A stretch of 64,000 nt of DNA, taken from contig OY970289.1 of the NCBI GenBank assembly GCA_963716135.1, positions 1,984,001 through 2,048,000 on the forward strand, given 5' to 3'. Position 1 is the first letter of the stretch. Each line of letters opens with the position of its first letter. The DNA is from CAVRAW01 sp963716135. Lineage in GTDB: Bacteria; Planctomycetota; Planctomycetia; Pirellulales; JADZDJ01. The notes under the pieces were generated by a model. The model did not search any database and was not told the origin of the DNA. It worked only from the letters and a program-made list of their open reading frames with translations. This document shows, one piece after another, positions 55,501 through 63,952 of the stretch. Both the position numbers and the translations under genes were made by a program.

Positions 55501-56356
55501 TGATGCTTACGGCAAACGCAGCGCGCTGACTGAAAACTGGTTCCCGACGACGGATTCGGGGTTTCAATACGGACATCAGGGAGGCAGGATCGACGCCGTC
55601 ACCGGCCGGATCAACTTCCGCAATCGCGACTACGATACGGACTTGATGCGCTGGGTCCAACAGGACTACAAAGCTGGCTACGCGGATGGCATGAATCTTT
55701 ATCAATATGAAATAAGTGAGCCGACGCATTGGCTGGATCCTGAAGGATTGAAAGTTTACCTTCAATCCCACGAAGTTGAAGCCGGCAAATACCATGCATC
55801 GCTGAGAATCGTTCCAAACAATCAGGAACGTTACAGAGGAAAACCAGGTTGGCTAACAGATGCGAAGGGAATAGTTTATCAAACCATCGGCGCGGGGCCG
55901 GACAGTCAAATATTTTTCTCTAGTGTAATTCCAGGTGCCACAAGTTTAGAAGCAGGATTCAATCGCCCAAGAGATGCAGCACCGCACACGGCCGATCAAT
56001 TACACGAGATACCGATGCCATTTATTTATCCTTGTGAAGATCAATGGATTGCTGATCTCGATTATGCGACGAAGAATTTCTCGGGAGCCGCATATGTACT
56101 ATTTCCTGGTCGGAAACCACTATTCCCATTGGATCCGGCCCACGGTGACGGGAATTCAAACTCGTTCATTTCAGGACTGCTTGACGCGACCGGGCCCCTG
56201 AATGAAAAGCCAAATCCTGATGGGATCTTCGGACATAGCCATCCCGGTTGGAATACCCCCGTGTACATCCAGGATACTTGGTACAATCGAATATATAACA
56301 TTAATGAGTCTCGCCGGAGAAATGGAGATAAGACATGGAACCTACCGCCGAGGTAA
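49544..56356 (+). CDS. Full-length RHS-repeat polymorphic toxin
   Basis: A 2270-residue protein. The N-terminus has a basic region and the planctomycete export motif FEALETRTLFAAD, then a Thr/Pro-rich linker and an RHS start (VDSFSGVPVIFSTDLESDGF). Dozens of YD repeats follow (such as EYDVLGRM, YDYGYDRDGN, VYDAWNRLVEQKDG). The conserved core end has TGRINFRNRDYDTDLMRWVQ, then QYEISEPTHWLDPEGL (about residue 2065). The last 205 residues form the variable tip: KYHASLRIVPNN, IGAGP, and HGDGNSNSFISGLLDATG, a pattern of papain-like or NlpC-type peptidase folds. Known RHS proteins encapsulate their tip and release it into competitors. No VgrG/PAAR-type domain is seen. Confidence 0.9.
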   Translation: MRLAPHSWTNTLGKLGLKAVANPRQKFQRRFSFEALETRTLFAADVCPDVNSGIVLASPPPPCPPSTTTSAPPTTPTPPPSSTSKPVDSFSGVPVIFSTDLESDGFGSPLTYSRTWSGTNNSGVNGNGWVASDQPYLIVYSTFDPSTHANDKPVVAYIDSAQSITLFDVDGSTTTGTWNARFYSGQTLSYDSTTSEWTLIDAVGNKLVFNDLPRDGSGNLSSDPNVGYFNQGLYGKIKESIDSGGFATTYTYYTSGAEQDLIQTVERVDATTGQAERFEHAYTTVTNSIGGSAVLLSEVSLMRRDTSAGSFYAVRTATYDYYTGNLTGADAENGRLGDLKLVTIHDGDSSGDVIDQSYYRYYKMSGYSRTPDDNGATNNPATTGGTDATFPTYTSSWTDPFHNYQQGADNSVWSGLKSVVEGASLTRLAANYTNYTAASDAQIKPFVDHFFNYERWGDFRWDYETYANGDFAGGYHYYTRYHVTEELAQGAGCSTCSAGEGTYHYEYYVNPIAWGLGNDEYDPNVWRMRTIEYLPDTTNADTDSDGLVDSDQWADNDRYEIYTNEFGQVLLKVLVQVDDTTHGISEISRSSSTITVTSANHGLSTGDFVALNGAVTGDTGRAEGIPENAELPMYDGVYQVTVIDANTFTYKLAGVPDNTSTPDVAKMTWSKVETQQADYYRYNQDGASGSDYSGFGQLVLHANPSAVSGFDESYKGLVTDGLADDYHNQYLRDDQGLIELYTYYSTTTATDTSAGGVAGYLWRTKIKHGELDGGNILGGGTVVDRYQYFARTNGSATIYPVANYVTYRNTNTTSGAETTSFAYTWFSGTTRAQSIAVTLPTATTAQNGPNSGDTTTTVYDTYGRAIWTKDAEGYINYVEYDTGTGAVTKFIQDVNTSLTGTFSGLPSGWTSPSSSLHLTTSMVVDSLGRTTKMVDPNGNVTYVVYNDAAHEMRTYRGWNATTGTTTGPIEVMREYRPGAGATSGERTVYTETLTSSATPSVSGTAGNYVPTGTETIDESNIQSLERDLTNDAGQVIESDAYFSMAAITYAQASPHLGTTSNDSSTGNYHPTYLDYTSRGWLKRVEDPTGTVTRMIYDARGLLTQVWVGTDDLPTSGYWSPTNNAGANMVLVDQYEYDGGAGGGDGNLTSVTQYPGGGADPRVSQMFYDWRDRLVATKSAIDASENASDNTHFIYYTEYDNQDRPIADYTYDGDGVTIVDADNNGVPDKPSDSLLRAETETDYDNRGRVFRSTVYSVNPSTGSESSNGLVTAYWYDRRDHVIKVQSPGTAFEKYVYDGAGRMTKSYLTDAGGDSTWSDAKTVTGDKVLEQIETTYDANGNVTFTLSRQRFHDATGTGALGSPNSTGSVPKARVSYMAAYYDAADRLTDVVNVGTNGGSTYTRSPSIPTRSDIALVTSYVYDSAGRLLTVTDPMGIVTHNAYDMLGRTTTNIVNYVDGNPSDADDQTTTYTYNGMGDPLTMTAVLSGAGQTTQYIYGASQSRGDTMDCNNMLVAIRYPDKTTGEASADEEENSTFNALGERTSYTDRNGTTHLYEYDVLGRMTADIVDTLGAGVDGGILRIGYGYNTQGQLETITSYSDTAGTTAVNQILRRYNDLGQLTKEYQEHSGTVNVSTTPVVQYIYSEMTGGANQSRLTSMIYPNGKVLLYDYNAGVDDTISRLSSISESIPGETTTLETYAYLGLSTVVERAVVDLSLPEAAHKLSYVKLAGESNGDAGDQYTGLDRFGRVVDQRWLTGAGDFVRDRYDYGYDRDGNQLYRENLVDSAFSELYSYDGLNRLSDMQRGALNGTKNGLVGTPSYTRSWDLDALGNMDTVTTDGTSESRSYDAQNELTQVGSTSLAFDANGNLVTDQNGKTLVYDAWNRLVEQKDGTTSEIAYAYDGMGRRVKEGSIDVYFSAAWQVIEERDPSTQITTQYVWSPVYVDAMILRDRDFDGDGLTDERMYVLQDANWNVTALLDTEGDVMERFTYDAYGKRSALTENWFPTTDSGFQYGHQGGRIDAVTGRINFRNRDYDTDLMRWVQQDYKAGYADGMNLYQYEISEPTHWLDPEGLKVYLQSHEVEAGKYHASLRIVPNNQERYRGKPGWLTDAKGIVYQTIGAGPDSQIFFSSVIPGATSLEAGFNRPRDAAPHTADQLHEIPMPFIYPCEDQWIADLDYATKNFSGAAYVLFPGRKPLFPLDPAHGDGNSNSFISGLLDATGPLNEKPNPDGIFGHSHPGWNTPVYIQDTWYNRIYNINESRRRNGDKTWNLPPR

Positions 56357-56706
56357 AGTGTTCCTTCGGGGGGAGAAATCCTGAAATATCGCCTCGCGAT
56401 CGCCACAGCCCTGCAGAAAATATTGCGCGCCTCGCTTTCCGAATTTTAGTTGCGTCGGTGTTGCCGTTCGTTGTGCTGCCATTTGAGATGTTTCTTACTG
56501 AACACTTTTTTGCATTACCCATCCCGGTTGTTATCCAGATTCTTCAGCTCGTTTTGCCACTACTTGTTGGTGCGGCTATTTTTTTGCTCGGTACACGTGG
56601 CAGGATGCGTATCATTGGAATCCTGATTTATCTGCCGATAATCGGGTACTGGCTTTTTATGTATTCATTCGCGGTAATTGCAGCGTTGCGAGGGGACGGT
56701 CTGTAA
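56335..56706 (+). CDS. Membrane protein, candidate RHS immunity protein
   Basis: A 123-residue protein with GGAG 7 bp before its ATG; it overlaps the RHS 3' end by 22 bp in another frame. It has three hydrophobic segments (VASVLPFVVLPFEMFL, ILQLVLPLLVGAAIFLL, IIGILIYLPIIGYWLFMY). Genes at this position after RHS tips usually encode the matching immunity protein. A membrane immunity protein would fit a toxin acting at the membrane or in the periplasm. No family is recognised. Confidence 0.65.
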   Translation: MEPTAEVKCSFGGRNPEISPRDRHSPAENIARLAFRILVASVLPFVVLPFEMFLTEHFFALPIPVVIQILQLVLPLLVGAAIFLLGTRGRMRIIGILIYLPIIGYWLFMYSFAVIAALRGDGL

Positions 56707-57153
56707 ATCCTAGCGATGACTACTGTCAAAAACCGAGTCAGTCGATGCTTTTGATCGGCTAACCCATATGTTGGACGGCGGTTAAATCAGGAAGACTGCG
56801 GCGCTGCCAACCTTACAAACGGCTGGCTAATTTCACGCCCGCAACGCTGCTTCTTGGTCGTCGGTTCGCAGCTCAAAAAAATCTCCTGCTTGCGATCAAT
56901 TCTTGCGTCTGAATGATCATCAGGCGACACCTCTGGCCGACAGTCGTACACTATTGCTCTAAAAATAGTTCTCGAGCGGCGTGTTAGGCGAAAAATCTGT
57001 GGCACGTGGAATGCACAGCATTTTTTGCGCATCTGCGCCTCTAGTTGGGCACCGGCGTCCGGGAGATGTGTCTGGGAACAATCGCAGCACCTTACGAGTA
57101 CGCAAGGCTTTCTAGCTGGGGGGGTTACATGTCGCCGCTATTCGATTCCCTAC
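56707..57153. other. Gap without a convincing gene
   Basis: About 450 bp. An 81-codon minus frame (56787-57032) is not supported. The upstream part of the long glycosyltransferase frame (57025-57153) reads through here but lacks a good start. Confidence 0.4.
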
Positions 57154-59322
57154 ATGGCACACGCATATCTCACCCTCGACCCCCGAAGGAGAATCAGCAG
57201 CGATCCAGTTCGACCGACGTTGCCGCTGAAATTTGCGACCCTCGCAGGAACTGCGCTGCTAGTCTTCATCACCTGCGTGGCATACCTGCCCGCTCTGCAC
57301 GGCGCGTTTATTTTTGACGACAATTTGCTGCTAACCGAGAATGCTCTGATCAAGGCTCCTGACGGGCTGTTTCGCTTCTGGTACACGACCCAACAACCCG
57401 ATTATGTGCCGCTGACCAGTACTACGCTGTGGATCGGGTGGCGACTGTGGGGAATGGATTCCACCGGCTACCACCTCGTCAACTTCGCGCTGCACATCGC
57501 TGCAACGCTCCTCATTTGGCGAATTTTGTGGAAGCTTTCCATCCCGGGATCCTATCTGGCGGCGCTGCTATTTGCCGTGCATCCAGTGAATGTAGAATCG
57601 GTGGCCTGGGTCGTGCAACGAAAAAACACCCTCTCGATGTTGTTTTTTTTGTTGTCGATCCTATGGTATCTGCGTGAGGAGGAGAACCGAGGGGCGCGAG
57701 ATGAAAGGACGAGCGGATGGAAAGCGACACTTAGTCCAGGGCATTGGTACTGGCTTAGCCTGTTGGCTTTCACGCTGGCGATGTTCAGCAAGGGCTCGGT
57801 GGCGATTCTGCCGCTTTTGCTATTGTTGATCGTCTGGTGGCAGCGGGGACGAATCACGAATTGGGACCTACTGCGCAGCGCGCCGTTCTTCTTGGTGGCC
57901 GCTGTGTTGACGCCGGTGATCGTTTGGTTTGTCACGCACGGATCAGGAGAAACAGTCCGCAACGTCACGTTCCTCCAGCGGCTACTGGGGGCTGGGACCG
58001 TGGTCTGGTTCTACTTATCCAAGGCGCTGGCGCCCATTCAGTTGGTTTTCGTTTATCCGCAATGGGACATTCAAACCAATGACCTACTGTGGTGGCTGCC
58101 ACTGTTCGGGATCCTGGGCATTACAGCGCTGCTGTGGCGGCAGCACCATTCTCGAGAGACAATGTGGTCTCGGTCGCTGCTGTTCGTTTGGGGTTTTTTC
58201 TGCATAGCATTGTTGCCGGTGCTGGGTTTCACCGACGTGGGATACATGCGGTATTCGCTAGTAGCCGATCATTATGAACACATCGCCGTCATCGGCGTCG
58301 TGGCACTCGTGGCGGCCGGATGTAGCGCCGGGCACGACCAAACACAAGGAGCGCTCCGAACGGCGGCGACTGCCGTGATGGTTTTCTTGGTAGGTGTGTT
58401 GGCATTTCTGACTTGGCATCAAAACCGGCTCTACCGTGGCCCCATCACACTCTATCAGGCAACATTGAAGCACAATCCTGCCTCCTCTATGGTCCACAAC
58501 AACCTAGCGGCGGCGCTGAATGATGCTGGCCGGCCGGAGGAAGCCATTGAACAATGTCAACTAGCACTGCAATTCTCAAACGACAGCAGTTCGGCCCACG
58601 ACAACCTCGCGGCGGCGCTGAATAATGCCGACCGGCCGCAGGAAGCCATTGAACAAAGTCAACAAGCACTGAGACTCGCCACCGATAACACTGACCGCTC
58701 TAACGCTTTTAATAACCTGGCCGTCGCGCTGGTCAGACTTGGTAAAAATTCGGATGCAATCCTTCAATATCAAGAGTCGCTACGACTAAAGCCCGGTTCT
58801 GCCGAAGTTCGTAACAATTTAGGCAACGCTTTGCTTGATGCAGGCCGTCCCGAAAAAGCGATCGAATATTTCCAGCAAGCATTGCGCCTCAACCCCAACG
58901 ATGCGGAGGTTGCCTCCAATCTTGGAAACGCATTGACTGATCTTGGCCGGCTAAACGATGCGATCGAGCAGTACCAGCAGGCGTTGAGAATTAGACCCAC
59001 CTATGCCGGAGCACACAACAACCTGGGTATTGCTCTGGCCAAGGCTGGTCGCGTTCCGGAAGCGATCGAACACTTTGAGCAGGCTGTGAGACTACGCTCG
59101 AACTACATTGAAGCCTATGCCAATTTGACGAGGGCCTACGCACAGCTGGACCGCCCTGCGGACGCGATCGCTACGGCTCAGAAGGCTTTGAAACTGGCCC
59201 GTTCCCAAGGGCAGATGGCGTTAGCCCAGCAAATTGATTCCTGGCTGACGAACTATCGCTCACAGCGAGCCAAACCGCAGAATGTATCGCCCCAACCGGA
59301 GCCTGCCCAGCCAGCGCCGTAG
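57154..59322 (+). CDS. GT-C glycosyltransferase with C-terminal TPR repeats
   Basis: A 722-residue protein; ATG 57154 starts the likely protein, with no strong ribosome binding site. Residues 20-420 form about ten membrane segments of the O-mannosyltransferase (TMTC-like) class: GAFIFDDNLLLTENALI with the family's acidic pair, HLVNFALHIAATLLIW, AVHPVNVESVAWVVQRKN. Residues 440-700 are at least seven TPR units (ALNDAGRPEEAIEQCQLAL, LRLKPGSAEVRNNLGNALL). Such proteins place a sugar on exported proteins; the TPR part binds substrates. It is inserted between two RHS copies and may glycosylate RHS or surface proteins. Confidence 0.8.
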   Translation: MAHAYLTLDPRRRISSDPVRPTLPLKFATLAGTALLVFITCVAYLPALHGAFIFDDNLLLTENALIKAPDGLFRFWYTTQQPDYVPLTSTTLWIGWRLWGMDSTGYHLVNFALHIAATLLIWRILWKLSIPGSYLAALLFAVHPVNVESVAWVVQRKNTLSMLFFLLSILWYLREEENRGARDERTSGWKATLSPGHWYWLSLLAFTLAMFSKGSVAILPLLLLLIVWWQRGRITNWDLLRSAPFFLVAAVLTPVIVWFVTHGSGETVRNVTFLQRLLGAGTVVWFYLSKALAPIQLVFVYPQWDIQTNDLLWWLPLFGILGITALLWRQHHSRETMWSRSLLFVWGFFCIALLPVLGFTDVGYMRYSLVADHYEHIAVIGVVALVAAGCSAGHDQTQGALRTAATAVMVFLVGVLAFLTWHQNRLYRGPITLYQATLKHNPASSMVHNNLAAALNDAGRPEEAIEQCQLALQFSNDSSSAHDNLAAALNNADRPQEAIEQSQQALRLATDNTDRSNAFNNLAVALVRLGKNSDAILQYQESLRLKPGSAEVRNNLGNALLDAGRPEKAIEYFQQALRLNPNDAEVASNLGNALTDLGRLNDAIEQYQQALRIRPTYAGAHNNLGIALAKAGRVPEAIEHFEQAVRLRSNYIEAYANLTRAYAQLDRPADAIATAQKALKLARSQGQMALAQQIDSWLTNYRSQRAKPQNVSPQPEPAQPAP

Positions 59323-59400
59323 CCTCGCGACAAATACACGCATTCGTTACCTTTGCAGTGGTCCCGTAATCTTTATCGGTTTTTCGAAGCCCATTAAACT

Positions 59401-61142
59401 AACTATTCGTATTTGAGGCTCTCGAAAGTGGGCGCGGTTGTGGATCTCGCGCTTCCGGAAGCCGCCCACAAACTGAGCTATGTGAAGTTGACGGGCGAGT
59501 CCAACGGCGATGCCGGCGATCAGTATACGGGGCTGGACCGGTTTGGCCGCGTGGTGGATCAGCGCTGGCTGACCGTCGCGGGGGACTTCGTCCGAGATCG
59601 CTATGGGTATGGTTACGACCGGGATGGAAACCGAATCTATCGTGAGAACTTGGTCGACAGCGCCTTCAGCGAGCTGTACAGCTACGACGGGCTGAATCGC
59701 CTGACCGATATGCAGCGTGGCACGCTCAACGGCACGAAGGACGGCATCGTCGGCAGTGCCAGCCGCACGCAATCGTGGGACCTGGACGCGCTAGGCAATA
59801 TGGATACCGTCTCCACCGACGGCACGCCGGAGTCGCGCGACTACGACGCCCAGAATGAGCTAACGCAGATTGGCTCGACCACTCTGGGCTTCGACGCCAA
59901 TGGCAACTTAACTACAGACCAGAACGGCAAAACGCTGGTCTACGACGCCTGGAATCGCCTGATCGAGCAAAAAGACGGAACCACCAGTGAGATCGCCTAC
60001 GCCTATGATGGCATGGGCCGGCGGATTGCCGAAGGGATCACCGATGTCTATTTCAGCGCCGCCTGGCAAGTCATCGAAGAGCGCGATCCGTCAACTCAGA
60101 TCACTACCCAGTATGTTTGGAGCCCGGTCTACGTGGACGCCATGATCCTGAAGGATCGCGATTTCGATGGCGATGGGCTCACCGACGAGCGAACATACGT
60201 GTTGCAGGACGCCAATTGGAACGTGACTGCCCTACTGGACACCCAGGGGGATGTGATGGAGCGATTCACCTATGACGCCTACGGCAAACGCAGCGAGCTG
60301 ACTGAAAACTGGTTCCCGACGACGGATTCGGGATTCCAGTATGGGCATCAAGGGGGCAGAATCGACGCCGTCACCGGCCGGATCAACTTCCGCAATCGCG
60401 ATTACGACACGGACCTGATGCGGTGGGTGCAGCAGGACTACAAAGCCGGTTATATGGATGGATTGAATTTGTATCAGTATGAAGTAAGCTCGCCTGGGAA
60501 TTATTTGGATTCATCGGGTGAGTACAAACTCGAAATTCGATATTCTCGACTGGGTTGGATTCCATTTCTTGGAAGTTATTACCATGGATATGTCGTTGTA
60601 ACTGACACTGATGGTAGTCAGTACTATTGGAGAGCCGGCCCAAGTTCCGGCGGCCCTTCGTCCGGTGCTAGCGGTGCGCTCGGATCAGGAAGCGGGGGAA
60701 GTAGTTCGGCAAATCGAGTGGCAGCAGTGGTTCAAATTGTTCAAATTCGACAAGCCCCGGGAGCAATCCTAACGGAGGCGGTACTTCGAGCCCGTGGGGT
60801 CCAGTTCACGCCGAACATGGAAGATATCTTCCGGGAACGATTGATTGGGAAACGGGTAATGTTCCGTCAAAGGTAATCGTTGACAACAATGAACCATTCC
60901 ACGGTTTCGACCAATTGGACAATTTTACTAAAGACGTGAATAACTGGAACATCCCGTACAATCCATTGTGGACGAACAGCAATGCGTTCGCTCATCAAGC
61001 AATAACAGTACTTGGCTTACCTCGACCGACGCCCGCGGTTTGGGCACCGGGTTCAGGTGCGCTACTGGGGCCACCACCACCTCCATCTCCGACTAAGCCG
61101 ATTGACCCCTGGGGACGTAACAAAAGTGGCTCATTCCAATAA
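59401..61142 (+). pseudogene. RHS C-terminal cassette 2 with different tip, frameshifted
   Basis: Homology to the full RHS gene begins abruptly at about 59400 (YLRLSKVGAVVDLALPEAAH) with no real start codon or signal peptide. The core is nearly identical to the first copy, ending QYEVSSPGNYLDSSGEY. The tip then differs: YHGYVVVTDTDGSQYYWRAG and a Gly/Ser linker. In the linker, about 60710, a one-base shift moves the frame. The other frame continues with GRYLPGTIDWETGN, FHGFDQLDNFTKDVNNWNI and WTNSNAFAHQAITVLG to 61142. It is a silent (orphan) toxin cassette, possibly brought into use by recombination with the upstream gene. Confidence 0.8.
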
Positions 61143-61211
61143 TCCTGTTGATCACCAGCGCTCTTGTTGAAACTACGTGGTAGTTTTCGCGATAATATCG
61201 GGGTCGAACAA

Positions 61212-61580
61212 ATGCGATATAAGCAATTAATTGCATGGAACTGCGTGGTGGCAGTTTTGCTTTCAATCGCGGTTGAATGCTTCGGTTGTCGTCCAAGCCC
61301 AAACAGTAATGTGAACAACCAATCACCAACACACGTTAAGACAATTGCTTCCCTGAAGCAACAGATTCATCTCGGAATGTCAAAAGACGAAGCCCAGAAG
61401 ATATTTGATAATTCTGAACTCGAGCACAGTTTCGACCAAGATGCAAATAGACTCCTTGCGATTGAGCGAGACGTTAAATCAGGGGCATTTACGAAGGAAG
61501 GTATCCAGTTGATTGTGAATTTTGACAATGAGGGGAAGGTCACGAGCATTGAAGAAAAGCGTGTTTTTACCGGCCCCTAG
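61212..61580 (+). CDS. Lipoprotein, candidate immunity protein for cassette 2
   Basis: A 122-residue protein with a lipoprotein signal (VAVLLSIAVECFGC). The mature part has IHLGMSKDEAQKIFDNSELE and IQLIVNFDNEGKVTSIEEKR, resembling the small BamE/SmpA-like (OmlA) fold. It sits 69 bp after the end of cassette 2 and directly before RHS fragment 3. Its position suggests immunity to the second tip, acting in the periplasm; an intact start would allow it to be expressed even if the cassette is silent. ATG 61164 is an alternative start. Confidence 0.65.
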   Translation: MRYKQLIAWNCVVAVLLSIAVECFGCRPSPNSNVNNQSPTHVKTIASLKQQIHLGMSKDEAQKIFDNSELEHSFDQDANRLLAIERDVKSGAFTKEGIQLIVNFDNEGKVTSIEEKRVFTGP

Positions 61581-61585
61581 TCGCA

Positions 61586-61903
61586 ACTGCGATCTTGGAA
61601 TCTGGATGCGCTTGGCAACATAGTCCACTCGACCGAGGGCACGCCGAAGTCGCGCAGCTACGATGCACAGAATGAGCTGACACAGATCGGCTCGACCAGT
61701 CTGGCCTTCGACGCCGATGGCAACCTGACCACCGATCAGAACGGCAAGACTTTGATCTATGACGCTTGGAACCGGTTGGTCGAGCAGAAAGACGGCGCCA
61801 CCAGTGAAATCGCCTACACGTACGATGGCTTGGGCCGGCGGATTGCCGAAGGTATCAACGATGTGTACTTCAGCGCCGCCTGGCAAGTCATCGAAGAGCG
61901 TTC
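61586..61903 (+). pseudogene. RHS core fragment 3
   Basis: Starts 6 bp after the lipoprotein stop and matches the RHS core (RSWNLDALGNIV, SYDAQNELTQIGSTSLAFDA, YDAWNRLVEQKDGATSEIAY, YFSAAWQVIEER). The match to the other copies ends abruptly at about 61903, after which unrelated sequence follows. It carries no tip and no start. A remnant of a further cassette. Confidence 0.8.
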
Positions 61904-62076
61904 TTTCCCAAGGCCCAACGTTCAATCTTTCAGCGTAGGGCCGAATAGATGAATGACGTGAAACTTGTTGGTGTTAGGATGATCGCAGCATCTCTGCGTC
62001 ATTCAGCATGTGTCGACTCTGATTTCGTTCGACCGGTGGATTTGGCCTTATCTGCGCCCTTCGTGGCGCGTGGATT

Positions 62077-62520
62077 TCATCTCGCGTACACCCACCCAAG
62101 GAGAACTAGCCAGGCAATCAGCATTAGCCATGGTGCAAAGCGCCAAGGGTGCATGAATGCCCACTTATCGGAACTGACCTCGGCTGGGGGCAAGGTATCT
62201 AGCCTTCGGTTCACTTCAAGCGACAGAGCCCGAAACGAAGGCCAAATGCCATGGAGCACTTGGTGACCCTTCCAAAGTGCGTATCCTACAGACGCGCACG
62301 TAAACACTCCGACAAGACATACGACTGTAATAGGAAGCGTCCCATAGCTTCGAATTTCCCTTGATATGACACCAAAAGCCGCAAACAATATTGCTTGAGT
62401 CGTCCACAGCCAACTGAGCCTGTGGTTCGTGAGGTCGTTTTCGTGTTTCATTCGATCCCAGACGTGCTGCAGTTGTTGTTGCAGATTCGGGATCGACGGC
62501 TCGTTTAACGGCTCGGCCAT
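62077..62520 (-). CDS. Small integral membrane protein
   Basis: A 147-residue protein; ATG 62520 with AGGA just upstream, chosen over a longer frame. It has an N-terminal helical region (NLQQQLQHVWDRMKHENDLT) and three hydrophobic segments (LWTTQAILFAAFGVI, LPITVVCLVGVFTCASVGYAL, APWLMLIAWLVLLGWVY). Proteins of this build are common beside accessory genes in planctomycetes; function unknown. Confidence 0.65.
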   Translation of the reverse strand: MAEPLNEPSIPNLQQQLQHVWDRMKHENDLTNHRLSWLWTTQAILFAAFGVISREIRSYGTLPITVVCLVGVFTCASVGYALWKGHQVLHGIWPSFRALSLEVNRRLDTLPPAEVSSDKWAFMHPWRFAPWLMLIAWLVLLGWVYAR

Positions 62521-63952
62521 GTCCTGGCGCCTAACGACTGATTCTACAACGAAACTGCTGCGACGGCTCTCGGCGATCAGCTGACTTGTTTTGGATTCTA
62601 CCACAAAGTCGACGCCACTAAGCGGCCTCTGCGCACATATCGACAATTTTTTCTACTCGTTCTCTGCCACATCGACTTTGAACCGGCCCCGACATAATGG
62701 ACTCGTCTTTGGCTTTCCAAGCAGGGGGGCAGTGGGGACATCCTTAAGGGTAATTGCGGACTAGCTTTCGACGTGCCCTGCAAGCTCTTTATTTTGCTCG
62801 GCAGAGATACGGTCGGCAGAACCGCGCATAGCACCGAGTAATGCAAGTTTTTCTCTCACAATTGGTTTCACAAAAATGGAGAGAGCGCCCTACTCAAGGT
62901 CCCGAACAAGTCAGAGGTGCACTTGTTCTGCAGAACGGATTTTCAATGGATTTTCGAGAAAGACCTGCGCGACTACGAACGGAGTGTGCAGCACCGGGCG
63001 ATTCAGCTTCGGGCGTACCAATTGGGAGGAACGAGGCCGGCCACTGCATGACGAGCGGAACGCGAGATCGATGCGTCTGACGACTTTCCGGCGGAGTTTG
63101 TTGACCCCTCCAGTCTGGCCCGCACAGCGACAGCAAAGTCTATCTTACGCCGGCCAGATGGGTCAGGAGCACGCTCGACGTTTTGAAATTGAGAGTCATA
63201 CGCCGAAACCAAAACAGAGACGACCGACTTACTGCTCCGGCGCATGCGTTAAATGGGGGCCCCGCTTTGGTGCATCATTGCGCGACCCGTTAGTGGCAAG
63301 CTAGTGCTCGCGATTTGATTTGCACGTAATTCGCCCAATTTTGCTCACGGCGGTTGCTACGCACGAGTCGAAGGCGGACGAAAGCCTTTTGGGTAATCAT
63401 CCAGCTCAGGCTCAGACGCCTTTCCCAAAACAGTTCGCCATTCTGTTTACATTGCGGTTCGGACTTGACGATTATGCCATCGGCGGCCCGGCGTAAGTTG
63501 AAGGTGATTTTGACCCATCACGTGGTATGATTCATCTATAGATCCCACAATTTGAGGACGGACCTGCTTATGCAGATTGCCGGAAGAAACACCGATGCAA
63601 CCTAGTAGTGCGTGGATTGTTTTTTGAATTCGTTGTAGCCTTGTTGCTGATTCGAGAGTCGCAACTAGCTTACTTCCATTCGCATTTTTATCACGGAGAT
63701 TGACCAACAGACCGCAACAGCGGCCATGAGAAAATTCGCGTGAGTTAAGTTCTGCTCCATCGAAACCGCTAACCTGGGCCGCAAGGCCCTTGATGTAAAG
63801 AGGCAGTGCTTGGACCCACGCTCCCGCAAGGGGGCGTCGGGCCTTGTGCTGTTCTTTACGCGCCTTAGCGGGCGTCGATGGGCGGCCTTGGTTTCGACGC
63901 CTCTTTTTGTTTGCGCACAGCAAATCAAAAACACCCTTGCAGAGAGTTATGC
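62521..63952. other. Long stretch without a convincing gene
   Basis: About 1.4 kb. Frames at 62876-63304 (plus) and 63447-63923 (minus) have no ribosome binding site, domain or coding bias that I can see, and overlap frames on the other strand. The main feature is a terminator-like hairpin at 63871-63908. A decayed gene cannot be excluded. Confidence 0.35.
63871..63908 (+). terminator. Terminator-like hairpin
   Basis: GGCGTCGA (63871-63878) and TCGACGCC (63894-63901) form a perfect 8 bp stem with a 15-base loop, followed on the plus strand by TCTTTTTG. It has the look of an intrinsic terminator, but no plus-strand gene clearly ends here, so it may end an unrecognised RNA. Confidence 0.5.

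Larger units (their letters stand above)
54660..60490. repeat. Long direct repeat of the RHS 3' core
   Basis: About 1.06 kb at 54660-55730 recurs, nearly identical, at 59430-60490, and about 310 bp of it again at 61595-61905. The copies diverge right after the conserved core where the variable tips begin. This arrangement allows homologous recombination that would swap tips; the span given covers both long copies. Confidence 0.9.

Noticed and set aside
50000..56000. Many minus-strand frames inside the RHS gene
   Set aside because: Mirror frames caused by the repetitive GC-rich RHS coding sequence; none has a start signal or domain.
63447..63923. 158-codon minus-strand frame near the right end
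   Set aside because: Basic composition, no ribosome binding site, no recognised domain; overlaps a terminator-like hairpin.
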